Below, piece after piece: positions 17,431-26,168 of a stretch of 64,000 bases of DNA. Both the position numbers and the translations under genes were made by a program. This DNA comes from UBA1756 sp045222555 (lineage in GTDB: Bacteria; Bacteroidota; Bacteroidia; Bacteroidales; WCHB1-69): positions 1 to 64,000 of the forward strand of contig JBGUYY010000097.1 of NCBI GenBank assembly GCA_045222555.1, read 5' to 3'. Below the pieces are notes generated by a model that saw only the letters and a program-made list of their open reading frames with translations, made no database searches and was not told the origin of the DNA. Position 1 is the stretch's first letter. Each line of letters begins with the position of its first letter.

Positions 17431-19764
17431 CTATTGTTTGATAAATTTAGAAGAATAAACCACTCCAGAAGCGTCCTCTATTACTACCATATAGACACCT
17501 TTTTTCAAATTCTTCATATTGAACTGACAGCTGCTGGAGGTGAACATTTTCTGCATCACCTGGCGACCGCTGGCATCGAAAACACGGCACTGAAAAGCGG
17601 TATTTTCACCCTTATGCTCAATGGTAAGGATGTCGCTGACAGGATTAGGACGGATGGAGAAAACAGGCGCAGCTTCAACTTCCGTAACGATTCCCACAGT
17701 GCCATCGCCGATGCCCACTGCATACTCACCGGAACGGATGCCGTCAACAGCGAGATGTCCGTTGGAAATCGTGCCTGTCTTGGTGGTGTTGAGCGGCACC
17801 CAGCTGTCGGCGCAACTCGGACGGTAGAGCATCACCAGCTCGTCGAAGGAGTGGCCTTGCAGAAAGTCATAGTCAGGAGCGCCCTCGCTGCCCGCCTTGA
17901 TATCGAAGCGCATACTGCCATCCAGATTGTTGTCAGGAACAGCAAGAATGCGCCAATAGTGCTGGTCGGAGATGGCCAGCAGGTGTTCATTGTCGCCCTG
18001 CAACGGGTCGGCGGCCACGAGGTTGTCCTCCACACGCAGGTAGGTGGTGTCGGCAAAGTCGTTTACCAGCACACGCACATTGGCGCTGCTCGCCGTCTTC
18101 ACCCCTGTACCGGTCACCTCAAAGCCATAGTCGATGATGGCATCGCCCATCTTCTCGTTGATATCCACCACAGCAGCCACGGGCACAAACGGCAAAGTAA
18201 CACTGCCCACAGCAAACTCTCCCGAAACGGAGAAGCGTTCCAATGTAAACTGTTGATTATCACTTGAAAAGAACGTAATATCCACTAAATTGGAATTGCC
18301 AAAATGATAGGCGTGATTCAGTCGTTGGCGCACATAGAACCGGTACTCACCGGCTGTTCCCGTGGGACGGATGGAGTCAACAGAAAAATGAAGGAAGCCC
18401 GGCTGCGACACCCAGCCCTCGCGGAAATCGTGCAGATCGGTGCCGCACTGTGCGGAGAGGAAATCGAACAGCTGGAGGGTGGTGATATTGCTTAACGCAT
18501 AGGTGTTGAGCATGTTGTGAATACCCGCAAAGAAAGCACTGTCGCCCATATACTTACGCAGGGTGTGAACCACCAAAGCGCCCTTGTCGTACGTAGTGGT
18601 GCCATAGGTGACCTCCTGCGGCATGGAGTCGAGTGCCCAGTAGCCCTCGTCATCCACATGGGCGTTGCGCAGCACCTTGCGGTGCAGGTCGCGGATGTTC
18701 GTACGGTAACCGTCGGTGGCAGGATTGTCGGAGGGATAGAGCATCTCATCGGCCAGCGCCTCGCAGTAACGGGCGAAGCCCTCATTGAGCCACATCTCCT
18801 CGGCGCGGAAACAGGTCACGAGGTCGCCGAACCACATGTGCGAGAACTCGTGGATGTACAACGACTCGTAGTTGCTGTTGCCCGTGATGGCGGCCTGCGG
18901 GTAGGCAATGTTGGTAACATGCTCCATGGCACCGCCCGTGAAAGCCACTCCCACATAACCAATTCTGTTCCAATGGTATGGACCAAAATGAGACTCGAAG
19001 ATATGCAGAGCGTCTTTCAAATGAGTAAAAGTACTGGCGATTTTGTTGAACTCGGAGGGTCGTGTGTAAATGTCAATGGGAATCACCCTTTCAAGGCCCT
19101 GCACGGTGTCGGAATAGTGCATATAGTTACCCACGGCGATAGAGGTAAGATAGGTGGGTACGGGCTCGTCGAGCACCCAGCGCCATACGATAGTGCTGTT
19201 GTCGGTGATGACGCTGTCCACGAGCTCACCGCCGCAGATGGCTCGCTTGCCAGCTTCGGTTTCGATATTGAAAGTATAGGAGGCCTTGTCGGTAAAGAAG
19301 TCGAGGCAGGGGTACCAGGCACGGCCGAACACGTGGGGAAGGTCGCGGAAGGCCACGCCAAGGTTGTAGCAGTATTGTCCCGAGTAGTAGAAACCGCCAA
19401 AGTAGGAGTCGGTGGCGGGGTTTCCGCTATAGAACACACATAGCTGCACGGTATCACCGAGCGGGAGGGCCTGTGCGAGGGGGATGTGCAAAAGGGTGCC
19501 TTCGTGCGTGTAGTCCGTCGCAGACTGGCCGTTCACCCACAAGGAGTCCACCACCAGCCGCTGCAGATCCAAATCCACATACTGCAAATCATCCACCTTC
19601 GACACCACCTGTAAATCGGTATGACCATATATAATTTTCGTATCGAAATCAGTGACATTCAGGAAAATATCATAATGATCCACATGCATGCTGTCAGCAC
19701 GGTTTTGCGCCGACATCACGCCCATCATTCCCAACAACAAAACAAAAAGGAGATATTTTTTCAT
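17431..19764 (-). CDS. Secreted M1-family metallo-aminopeptidase with T9SS sorting domain
   Basis: 777 aa from the ATG at 19764, which begins a clear signal peptide (MKKYLLF to MSAQ); the upstream extension of the frame lacks one and overlaps the promoter. Zinc motif H305-E306-x2-H309 with E328 gives HExxH-18x-E, and FTGGAMEH is the GxMEN-type substrate motif of M1 peptidases, with His in place of Asn. The end (FSIRPNPVSDIL to SSKFIKQ) is a T9SS type A domain, so the enzyme is exported to the surface or medium. It probably removes N-terminal residues from peptides for nutrition. It has its own promoter although it begins only 34 bases past queA. Confidence 0.93.
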   Translation of the reverse strand: MKKYLLFVLLLGMMGVMSAQNRADSMHVDHYDIFLNVTDFDTKIIYGHTDLQVVSKVDDLQYVDLDLQRLVVDSLWVNGQSATDYTHEGTLLHIPLAQALPLGDTVQLCVFYSGNPATDSYFGGFYYSGQYCYNLGVAFRDLPHVFGRAWYPCLDFFTDKASYTFNIETEAGKRAICGGELVDSVITDNSTIVWRWVLDEPVPTYLTSIAVGNYMHYSDTVQGLERVIPIDIYTRPSEFNKIASTFTHLKDALHIFESHFGPYHWNRIGYVGVAFTGGAMEHVTNIAYPQAAITGNSNYESLYIHEFSHMWFGDLVTCFRAEEMWLNEGFARYCEALADEMLYPSDNPATDGYRTNIRDLHRKVLRNAHVDDEGYWALDSMPQEVTYGTTTYDKGALVVHTLRKYMGDSAFFAGIHNMLNTYALSNITTLQLFDFLSAQCGTDLHDFREGWVSQPGFLHFSVDSIRPTGTAGEYRFYVRQRLNHAYHFGNSNLVDITFFSSDNQQFTLERFSVSGEFAVGSVTLPFVPVAAVVDINEKMGDAIIDYGFEVTGTGVKTASSANVRVLVNDFADTTYLRVEDNLVAADPLQGDNEHLLAISDQHYWRILAVPDNNLDGSMRFDIKAGSEGAPDYDFLQGHSFDELVMLYRPSCADSWVPLNTTKTGTISNGHLAVDGIRSGEYAVGIGDGTVGIVTEVEAAPVFSIRPNPVSDILTIEHKGENTAFQCRVFDASGRQVMQKMFTSSSCQFNMKNLKKGVYMVVIEDASGVVYSSKFIKQ

Positions 19765-19781
19765 ACTTGCAAATTTGATTG

Positions 19782-19789
19782 CAAAAATA
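19782..19789 (-). promoter_or_regulatory. -7 promoter element of the M1 peptidase gene
   Basis: TATTTTTG on the minus strand, 17 bases before the chosen ATG at 19764. It supports that start over the longer frame. Confidence 0.6.
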
Positions 19790-19798
19790 CGAAAAATA

Positions 19799-21022
19799 TC
19801 AATCCATATAGAAGTTGGCATCGCCGTAACTCAAAAAGCGGTACTCGTGCGAAAGGGCATGTTGGTAGATATCGCGCCACGCATCGCCCAGATAGGCGGA
19901 AATGAGCAGCAAAAGGGTACTTTTCGGCTGGTGGAAGTTGGTGATGATAGCGCCCATCATTTTGAATGTGTACGACGGCACAATCATCAGCTGAGTGGAG
20001 GCGGTAACACAGTCCAACTGCCGCTCGTCCAAATAACGAATCAATGCATTCAGTGCATCTTCCTTTTCAACCTTTTGTATATCAGCATTTTCATAGACCT
20101 CCCATTGTTCCACATGTAGCGGGTTGGACAGGCCGAGGTGCAGTTTCGCCCCCATAATAAAAAGCGACTCGAGGCTGCGGGTGACGGTGGTGCCGACAGC
20201 AACGATAGTCTTCTGTCGGCTGGCCAGCAGGTGTTCCAACAGCTCACGGCGGATGACAATCTGCTCGTCGTGCATAAAATGGTCGCCAATGGCCTCGGCG
20301 GTGACAGGCTTGAAGGTGCCCGCCCCCACATGCAATGTCACATAATCGGTTTCAACTCCCTTATTTTCAATCTCTTTCACCAGCTCCTTACTGAAATGCA
20401 GTCCGGCGGTGGGGGCGGCCACCGAGCCGTCGTAGTGGGCATACACCGTCTGGTAGCGGCTCTCGTCCGATTTTTCGGCCACACGCTTGATATACGGGGG
20501 CAGCGGCGTCTTGCCGTAGGCCTCCACCCATTCGGCGAAGGTCACCTCGGGGCAATCCCACGAGAAGGCCACCTCGAAGGCATTCTCCACCTGCGCGCCC
20601 TTTTCGGCTGTCACCCGCACAGAACGGCCGTTCAGCACTACCTCGAAGGAGAGGGGTTGTTTCCACCGTTTGGCGTTTCCCACAAAGCATTTCCACGTCA
20701 CAGGACCGGTTTGGGCGAGCGCGGCAGTCAGCTCCGTAGTGGGCAACAGCGGCTCGAGGCAGAAAATCTCGATGGCGGCACCGGTGGCATTATGTACCAG
20801 CAGCCGCGCATGGATCACTTTCGAATCGTTGAACACCACCATCATGTCAGGGGTGAGAAAGTTGGGCAGAGAGGCGAAGTTGCTGTCGGTAATCTCGTGA
20901 TTTCCACGGCGATACACCAGCAGTTTCGAGGTCGTACGCGACTCTTTGGGGTAGAAGGCAATGCGCTCGTCGGGCAGCGGGTAGTCGAAATCCTCGATTC
21001 GAATGTTTTTTTGAGGGGTCAT
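19799..21022 (-). CDS. queA: tRNA preQ1(34) S-adenosylmethionine ribosyltransferase-isomerase
   Basis: 407 aa from the ATG at 21022 (MTPQKNIRIEDFDYPLP), the usual QueA start. QueA moves the ribosyl part of S-adenosylmethionine onto preQ1 at tRNA position 34, giving epoxyqueuosine, the step before queuosine. Family hallmarks are DYPLPDERIA with a following P, FNDSKVIHARL, APTAGLHFS, the LHVGAGTF segment and ITNFHQPKSTLL. The length is normal for Bacteroidota. No other queuosine genes are near. The longer frame to 21064 adds 14 residues that do not match the family. Confidence 0.96.
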   Translation of the reverse strand: MTPQKNIRIEDFDYPLPDERIAFYPKESRTTSKLLVYRRGNHEITDSNFASLPNFLTPDMMVVFNDSKVIHARLLVHNATGAAIEIFCLEPLLPTTELTAALAQTGPVTWKCFVGNAKRWKQPLSFEVVLNGRSVRVTAEKGAQVENAFEVAFSWDCPEVTFAEWVEAYGKTPLPPYIKRVAEKSDESRYQTVYAHYDGSVAAPTAGLHFSKELVKEIENKGVETDYVTLHVGAGTFKPVTAEAIGDHFMHDEQIVIRRELLEHLLASRQKTIVAVGTTVTRSLESLFIMGAKLHLGLSNPLHVEQWEVYENADIQKVEKEDALNALIRYLDERQLDCVTASTQLMIVPSYTFKMMGAIITNFHQPKSTLLLLISAYLGDAWRDIYQHALSHEYRFLSYGDANFYMD

Positions 21023-21111
21023 GATGAAGCGGTTTAATGGTATGGCAATAACGAAGAATGACATTGAATATTATTTTCTATTCAAAAAAGCGTAAAATGC
21101 GAAAAATGATG

Positions 21112-21119
21112 TAACTTTG
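21112..21119 (+). promoter_or_regulatory. -7 promoter element of the beta-barrel gene
   Basis: TAACTTTG, 10 bases before the first ATG (21130) and 19 before the second (21139). The short leader makes the second ATG (MKKLTLCL) a plausible true start. Confidence 0.6.
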
Positions 21120-21129
21120 CCGCCGTAAA

Positions 21130-21918
21130 ATGAGACACATGAAGAAACTGACTCTTTGCCTACTGATACTGGCTCTTGCCGGCGCGGCACAAGCCCAACG
21201 CTTCATCGGTTCCGTCATCGCCGGCGCCAACTTCACGCAGGTGGACGGCGACGAGGTGGCCGGTTTTTACCACCCCGGCTTCAACGGCGGCCTCTCCGTG
21301 ATGATGCCGTTGGACAACAGCTTCCACTGGTTCGCCACCATCGAGCTGCTATACACCCAGAAAGGCAGCTACCAGACCGCCTACCGCGCCAACGCCACCC
21401 TCAGCGACACGGTGCCGCTGCTGTGGCACAACGAGGATTTCTCCGTGCCTTTCAACAACAAAATCAAGTATAAGCTGAACCTCGACTATGTGGAAGTGCC
21501 CGTGGTATTCCACTACGAGGACTGGCGAAGCGGCTGCTCCATCGGGGCCGGCTTCGCATGGGGACGCCTGGTGCGCGCCAACGAGATCGAGAACGGCTGG
21601 ACCACCACCACCGACCTCCGCTCCGGCATGTACAGCAAAAACGACTGGAGCGTCATCGCCGACGTGAAGGTGCGGCTGTGGAAAGGACTGAAACTCAACT
21701 TCCGCTTCCAGTATTCGATGGTGCCGCTGCGCACTCGCATCTATAACCCCTTCGTACCCGACCTGAAAGAGGTGCGCAAACAGTACAACAACGTCATCAC
21801 CGTGCGGCTCATCTACTCCTTCAACGAGAAATTCATCCCCAACCCCGACTACGTACGAGGCGGCAAGAAAGGTCCGCGGTGGATTCATGACACCTCCACC
21901 GGTTGGTACCGCAACTAA
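21130..21918 (+). CDS. Outer-membrane beta-barrel protein (porin-family type)
   Basis: 262 aa, with a signal peptide ending GAAQAQ near residue 23. The body has alternating aromatic and polar strands with G-x-N-F-T-type starts (GSVIAGANFTQVDGDEVAGF), as in the PF13568-like eight-stranded barrels common in Bacteroidota. That family is loosely defined and the cargo or role is unknown. Its stop overlaps the stop of the convergent CotH-type gene by three bases, leaving no room for a terminator. The ATG could also be the one nine bases further on (MKKL). Confidence 0.75.
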   Translation: MRHMKKLTLCLLILALAGAAQAQRFIGSVIAGANFTQVDGDEVAGFYHPGFNGGLSVMMPLDNSFHWFATIELLYTQKGSYQTAYRANATLSDTVPLLWHNEDFSVPFNNKIKYKLNLDYVEVPVVFHYEDWRSGCSIGAGFAWGRLVRANEIENGWTTTTDLRSGMYSKNDWSVIADVKVRLWKGLKLNFRFQYSMVPLRTRIYNPFVPDLKEVRKQYNNVITVRLIYSFNEKFIPNPDYVRGGKKGPRWIHDTSTGWYRN

Positions 21919-23729
21919 TTTACAATCAAAATTTTCTCACTTTCATCCCCTACCCTTACCACATACGTTCCAGCGGGCAACGGCAGCTGCCTGAAGAATT
22001 GCGATTGGCCCTCCTCACAGTATAACAAACTGCTGTAAACCATCCGACCGCCCATGTCATACACACATAGGGTGCGGATGCCCGGTTCGTCCACCGTCAC
22101 GCTTACCGTCACCTCGCCCGAGGTAGGATTGGGATACAGCGACAATTCTCTAACATCCTCTTTTACAGAGATATACTTCAGCATCTCGGCGATGGCCTGC
22201 GCAGGGCGCTTCCGGAGAAACTCATCCATCTCCTTCACATCTGCACACCATTTCTTGTGGGTGGCTGGAAAGTGAAAACGATCTATCTGCAATGGGATTT
22301 CTTCCTGTATGGCATCCACCGCGGCATCCCAATAAGGTTTCGTCGAATAATAACTTAAAATTCTATGACATAAATCATTATATCTTTCCGCCACCCGTTT
22401 TTGAAAAACAGGATTCTCCAATAATTTACGGAACAGCAGTGTAGAAATGCGCGAAGCAGGGTACTCCTCATCGCCATCATAAGTAGCGTATGCAAATCCA
22501 CCCCATTCCAAATGCTTCAATGCAGCATCCCCATCATAAAAAATCCATCTCCACTTTCCCATAAAATACTGCCAGCATCGCATGTTGTTGGCTGGCCAGT
22601 CTTCATTATTAATAAATATTTCAAATAATTGATAATCAATAAAATTATCCACATCAATCAAACGGCAGGCCTCCTCGTAGTTCTCCTTTATTGACAGGTC
22701 GGCAGTGGCCAGCCACGACATCATCTCCTGAAAATAGACATCCGTGCCGTTGTCGAGCAAGCTCACCCAGTTGGACATGATGTTGTAGTAGTCCTCGTTG
22801 CCGCCGTAATGGTCTTTGAGGAAATGCTCATCGGGTTTCTCCTGTATGAAGTAGATGCCCCAGTACTCGCCGTTGAGGTAGAGCACGGCGGGACGGATGG
22901 CGGGCACATCCAGCCGCAGGTTGCGAGCAATCTGCTCAACCACCATATTCTGCACACCGGCATGAGTCCATGCGCACGCGAAAGGCTTCAGCACCAGCCG
23001 TTTGAAGGCATCCACATCGGTATCCTCGAAAATCCGCGCCCGGAAACGCTTGTCGCCATACTCCTCGCGGGCATACACCTTCATGCCCTTTTGCGCATAC
23101 CGGCGGGAAGAACCGCCATGGGTGCGCAGACCACACTGCTGATTAAGCGACTGTCCATCTGGTAGATACAGTTCCAAATTCACCACACGCTCCCACTCGC
23201 GACCCTCCTGATAGTAGTTGCCGCTCCAGTCGTCGCCATTGTAGCAGACACCCGGCACGAAGATGCCCGTGGAGTCGTCGGTAAGGTCGTGGCGCGAGGC
23301 GCAGATCGACACCACCGGAAGTCCGTGGCTGTCGCTGCCCAAGTCGGCAACAATGTATGTTTGGGTGACCACCTCCCCTACCCGCTGGCCGACGCTATTG
23401 AAGGCGGCGGCACGCAGCACCACCACCCGCTGCACACCGTCGTCGGGGATGTGGAAGTTCGACGGGGGGCACATCGGCACTTGGTACAGGGCCGCATCGG
23501 AGAAGAGGCTGCTGGTGAGGGTAAGCGGATGGGTGTAGGGCCTATCGGCGGCGGTAGGCGGCTGTCCGTCTGTGGTGAAAAAAACACGCAGGCTCGTGTC
23601 GGGGCAGGTCATGGTCACCTGCGGGGCATGGATATAGAAGCCGCCGGCGGGCAACACCTGCAAGTTCTGCGCTGGCAGCCACCCGGCGACCAGCAGCAGC
23701 ATTCCCAACAAGACAAGACGCGCTCTCAT
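21915..23729 (-). CDS. Secreted CotH-family protein with T9SS sorting domain
   Basis: 604 aa. A signal peptide (to WLPAQ) is followed by a chitobiase/Fn3-associated stretch (VFFTTDGQPPT, about residues 48-58). The CotH region spans about 200-470: GLRTHGGSSRRYAQKGMKV, FKRLVLKPFACAWTH, YLNGEYWGIYFIQEKPDE and WRWIFYDGDAAL fit the CotH fold, an atypical kinase first known from Bacillus spore coats. A T9SS type A domain ends the protein (LYPNPTSGEV to EKILIVN). The likely role is an exported surface protein or kinase; the target is unknown. It lies 14 bases after the SDR gene, in the same direction. Confidence 0.88.
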   Translation of the reverse strand: MRARLVLLGMLLLVAGWLPAQNLQVLPAGGFYIHAPQVTMTCPDTSLRVFFTTDGQPPTAADRPYTHPLTLTSSLFSDAALYQVPMCPPSNFHIPDDGVQRVVVLRAAAFNSVGQRVGEVVTQTYIVADLGSDSHGLPVVSICASRHDLTDDSTGIFVPGVCYNGDDWSGNYYQEGREWERVVNLELYLPDGQSLNQQCGLRTHGGSSRRYAQKGMKVYAREEYGDKRFRARIFEDTDVDAFKRLVLKPFACAWTHAGVQNMVVEQIARNLRLDVPAIRPAVLYLNGEYWGIYFIQEKPDEHFLKDHYGGNEDYYNIMSNWVSLLDNGTDVYFQEMMSWLATADLSIKENYEEACRLIDVDNFIDYQLFEIFINNEDWPANNMRCWQYFMGKWRWIFYDGDAALKHLEWGGFAYATYDGDEEYPASRISTLLFRKLLENPVFQKRVAERYNDLCHRILSYYSTKPYWDAAVDAIQEEIPLQIDRFHFPATHKKWCADVKEMDEFLRKRPAQAIAEMLKYISVKEDVRELSLYPNPTSGEVTVSVTVDEPGIRTLCVYDMGGRMVYSSLLYCEEGQSQFFRQLPLPAGTYVVRVGDESEKILIVN

Positions 23730-23743
23730 GGCGGGGCGCGAAA

Positions 23744-24499
23744 CTACAGCGAGCGGTTGATCACCCCGTTGAACTGAGCCGTGGGGGTGACGATGATTTC
23801 GTTGAGGCAGACGTGCGGCGGACGGCTGAGCACGAACTCCACGATATCGGCAATATCCTGAGCCACAAGCGGATCGTAACCTTGATACACCTTGTCAGCC
23901 TTCTCCTTGTCGCCATGGAAGCGCACGATGGAGAACTCGGTCTCGGCGGCGCCGGGGGCGATCATCGTCACCTTGATGCCGTAGGGCAGGAAGTCGGTGC
24001 GCATACCCTTGGTGAGGGCCAGCACGGCGTGCTTGGTGGCGCAATAGACGCTGCCGCCCAGATAGACCTCATGGCTGGCGGTGGAGCCGAGGTTGATGAT
24101 GTGGCCGCTTTTGCGTTCCACCATCCGCGGGGCCACCAGGCGGGTGACGTAGAGCAGTCCCTTGATGTTGGTGTCGATCATGCGGTTCCAATCCTCGAGG
24201 GAGGCCTTGTGGATGGGATCCAGCTCGACAGCGAGACCGGCATTGTTGACAAGCACATCGATGGTGGCGAACTCTTCGGGGATGGAGTTGATGGCGCGTT
24301 CGCAGGCCTGCGGGTCGCGCACATCGAACACGAGCGGGAGCACCTTGCAGGAGGTGTTGCGGGTGATCTCATCCACCACCTTCATCAGTTTGTCCTCGCG
24401 GCGGGCGGTGAGGATAAGGCGGCCGTTTTCGCGGCTCATGGTGCGGGCGATGGCTTCCCCAAAACCAGTGGAAGCGCCAGTAATCATAATCGTTCTCAT
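23744..24499 (-). CDS. Short-chain dehydrogenase/reductase (YdfG-like)
   Basis: 251 aa, cytoplasmic. It has the classical SDR pattern: TGASTGFGEAIA (TGxxxGxG cofactor loop), ARREDKL (Arg after strand 2, which favours NADP), NNAG, catalytic Ser in LGSTASHEVY and the YCATK motif (YxxxK). The sequence is closest in pattern to E. coli YdfG, which oxidises L-allo-threonine and 3-hydroxy acids; this substrate is inferred. It leads a two-gene run with the CotH gene. Confidence 0.9.
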   Translation of the reverse strand: MRTIMITGASTGFGEAIARTMSRENGRLILTARREDKLMKVVDEITRNTSCKVLPLVFDVRDPQACERAINSIPEEFATIDVLVNNAGLAVELDPIHKASLEDWNRMIDTNIKGLLYVTRLVAPRMVERKSGHIINLGSTASHEVYLGGSVYCATKHAVLALTKGMRTDFLPYGIKVTMIAPGAAETEFSIVRFHGDKEKADKVYQGYDPLVAQDIADIVEFVLSRPPHVCLNEIIVTPTAQFNGVINRSL

Positions 24500-24633
24500 A
24501 TTCGGTAATTTTTAATCCATAATTCCTAAAAACAGTCAGCAAAAATACGATTTTTTTTGTTACTTTTGCAGGTTAAAATAAAGGCAATCGCAACGGCAAC
24601 ACACGCGATGGAAAATATTAATAACAGATAATT
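24500..24633. other. Intergenic stretch upstream of the stub/Fic region
   Basis: It holds a TACTTTTG promoter motif at 24561-24568, part of a 19-base direct repeat found again at 26141. Nothing else is recognised. Confidence 0.5.
24561..24579 (+). repeat. 19-bp direct repeat containing a promoter motif, copy 1
   Basis: TACTTTTGCAGGTTAAAAT, identical to 26141-26159. It includes a -7 motif (TACTTTTG). The two copies bracket the stub-Fic-stub segment. Confidence 0.75.
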
Positions 24634-24774
24634 ATGAACAAAATCCAATTCATATTATACCAATTGCCCGAAGAGGAAAATGGTTGTTTCCAAAATGGAA
24701 ATAACCACTCAAAATTTCAGTTATCGAGACTTTCTCAGCAACATACCAATAAGTTAACAAAATCAAACGACTGA
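24634..24774 (+). pseudogene. RhuM-like N-terminal stub (46 codons)
   Basis: A short open frame starting MNKIQFILYQLPEEENG. This resembles the first residues of RhuM-family proteins (in pattern K-I-x-F-x-L-Y-x-x-x-x-E), which are about 300 aa and usually sit inside type I restriction loci. After about 17 residues the likeness ends, the typical DETxW segment is missing, and a stop follows at 24772-24774. I read it as a remnant; it could also be a small unrelated peptide. The match is from memory of the family and is weak on its own, but the hsdR-like stub on the other side of fic adds support. Confidence 0.35.
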
Positions 24775-24797
24775 AAGGAGAATAACAGACTTTTCAC

Positions 24798-24805
24798 TAT
24801 TTTTG
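24798..24805 (+). promoter_or_regulatory. -7 promoter element of the fic gene
   Basis: TATTTTTG, 27 bases before the ATG at 24833. Confidence 0.55.
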
Positions 24806-24832
24806 CAACTACAAAATTAGAAGGCAATTGAC

Positions 24833-26008
24833 ATGACAGACGGATACCTAAACTTTGACGAATACATCCGGCAGGGGGAGCCACAACAGAGGGAAAAAGC
24901 AGGCTATTGGCAAACAGCCATCGGCCTTCAGGCGGTTGACGGCTTGATGGTATCGGACTACCTGCAAGACACCGCCCGAAAACATATTGAGGGTGATATT
25001 ACGATCGACGAGGCCCGCGAACTGGTTAACCAGTATTACATCACCAAAAACACCCACGACGCCCACGACGACGACACTGAAGAAGCAGACCGCGTGTCGT
25101 CAAACATCGTCAAGGTGCTGTCGAGTCCCACCTTCGACTTCAGCTCAGGCGGCTACCAGTCGGTGCATCGCCGCGTGTTTGAAGGAGTGATGAAAAATGC
25201 TGGTGAGTTCCGCACCTACGACATCACCAAGAAGGAATGGGTGCTGGAAGGAGACACGGTGCTTTACTTGAATTGGGAAGACTTGCGTCGCGCCATCGAC
25301 CATGACCTGGAGCAGGAGCGCGCATATACTTACAAAGGAAAGAGTCCTGATGAATTGATAAAGCATTTGGCGCGGTTTGTCTCCGGCTTGTGGCAAATAC
25401 ACGCGTTCGGAGAGGGGAACACTCGCACCACGGCCGTGTTTATCATACAATATCTACGTTCGCTGGGCTTCAATGTGGACAACGACCTGTTTGCAAAACA
25501 CTCGTGGTATTTCCGCAATGCTCTGGTGCGGGCCAACTACCGCAATGTGGCTAAAGGAATAGAATATACACCTGTGTATTTGGAACGCTTTTTCCGTAAT
25601 CTTTTGCTCGGAGAGCAATGGGATTTACGCAACCGATACCTGCACATCCACCCTACGGCAGAATGGAAGACACAGCCCAATTTGGCGCCCCCCACAAGTT
25701 CAGAACAAGTACCCGAACAAGTACCCGAACAAGTACCCGAACAAGTACAAGATTTGTTCCATACAGACAATCCTCTAATTGTGGAGTTGATAAAAATAAT
25801 TGGTTTTGAAGCATACTCAATATCTCAACTCATGAAAATGTTGGAATTGAGACACAGACCCAATTTTTTGGAATACCACCTCAACCCTTCCATTACCGAA
25901 GGCTACGTCCGAATGCAGTACCCGCAATCTCCCCGTCACCCCCGTCAAAAATACTTGCTGACAGTGAAAGGGTTGGCTCTTTATAACGAATTAATGAAAA
26001 CACAATAG
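24833..26008 (+). CDS. Fic-domain protein with VbhA-like N-terminus
   Basis: 391 aa, cytoplasmic. The active-site motif is HAFGEGNTRTT (His190), the Fic loop in its HxFxEGNTR form; Fic enzymes usually attach AMP from ATP to target proteins. Residues about 30-70 (GLQAVDGLMVSDYL to TIDEARELVNQYY) resemble the VbhA antitoxin-like domain often fused to such proteins, which would make activity self-controlled. A linker repeats PEQV three times (a 15-base DNA repeat at 25705-25750), and a winged-helix-like end follows. It stands between two gene stubs that look like leftovers of a type I restriction locus, where Fic genes are common passengers. The target is unknown. Confidence 0.9.
   Translation: MTDGYLNFDEYIRQGEPQQREKAGYWQTAIGLQAVDGLMVSDYLQDTARKHIEGDITIDEARELVNQYYITKNTHDAHDDDTEEADRVSSNIVKVLSSPTFDFSSGGYQSVHRRVFEGVMKNAGEFRTYDITKKEWVLEGDTVLYLNWEDLRRAIDHDLEQERAYTYKGKSPDELIKHLARFVSGLWQIHAFGEGNTRTTAVFIIQYLRSLGFNVDNDLFAKHSWYFRNALVRANYRNVAKGIEYTPVYLERFFRNLLLGEQWDLRNRYLHIHPTAEWKTQPNLAPPTSSEQVPEQVPEQVPEQVQDLFHTDNPLIVELIKIIGFEAYSISQLMKMLELRHRPNFLEYHLNPSITEGYVRMQYPQSPRHPRQKYLLTVKGLALYNELMKTQ
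25705..25750 (+). repeat. 15-bp tandem repeat in the fic linker
   Basis: GAACAAGTACCC is repeated with a 15-base period, coding EQVP units. It is a slippage-prone stretch that would change linker length without shifting frame. Confidence 0.8.
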
Positions 26009-26012
26009 CATA

Positions 26013-26132
26013 ATGCCCTACTTCAACGAAAGCCAATTGGAACAGTCCATTATCGCCCTGCTGCAGGAGCAAGGAATATACGAAGAGTCCACCACCAACA
26101 TGGCGGCGGAAGCCCCCGTTGAGTATAAATAA
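26013..26132 (+). pseudogene. Truncated type I restriction subunit R (HsdR) N-terminus
   Basis: 39 codons starting MPYFNESQLEQSIIALLQEQG, which is the usual opening of HsdR, the roughly 1,000-residue motor and nuclease subunit of type I restriction enzymes (FNES, then L-E-x-x-[AI]-I). After that the reading loses the family pattern and stops at 26130. The next gene's promoter begins within 10 bases, so almost all of hsdR is gone. It starts 4 bases past the fic stop, as expected of an operon remnant. It may still be translated but cannot be functional. Confidence 0.55.
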
Positions 26133-26140
26133 AAAAAGTG

Positions 26141-26159
26141 TACTTTTGCAGGTTAAAAT
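26141..26159 (+). repeat. 19-bp direct repeat containing a promoter motif, copy 2
   Basis: TACTTTTGCAGGTTAAAAT, identical to 24561-24579. The TACTTTTG (26141-26148) serves as the -7 element of the gene starting at 26169. Confidence 0.75.
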
Positions 26160-26168
26160 CACGACAAC

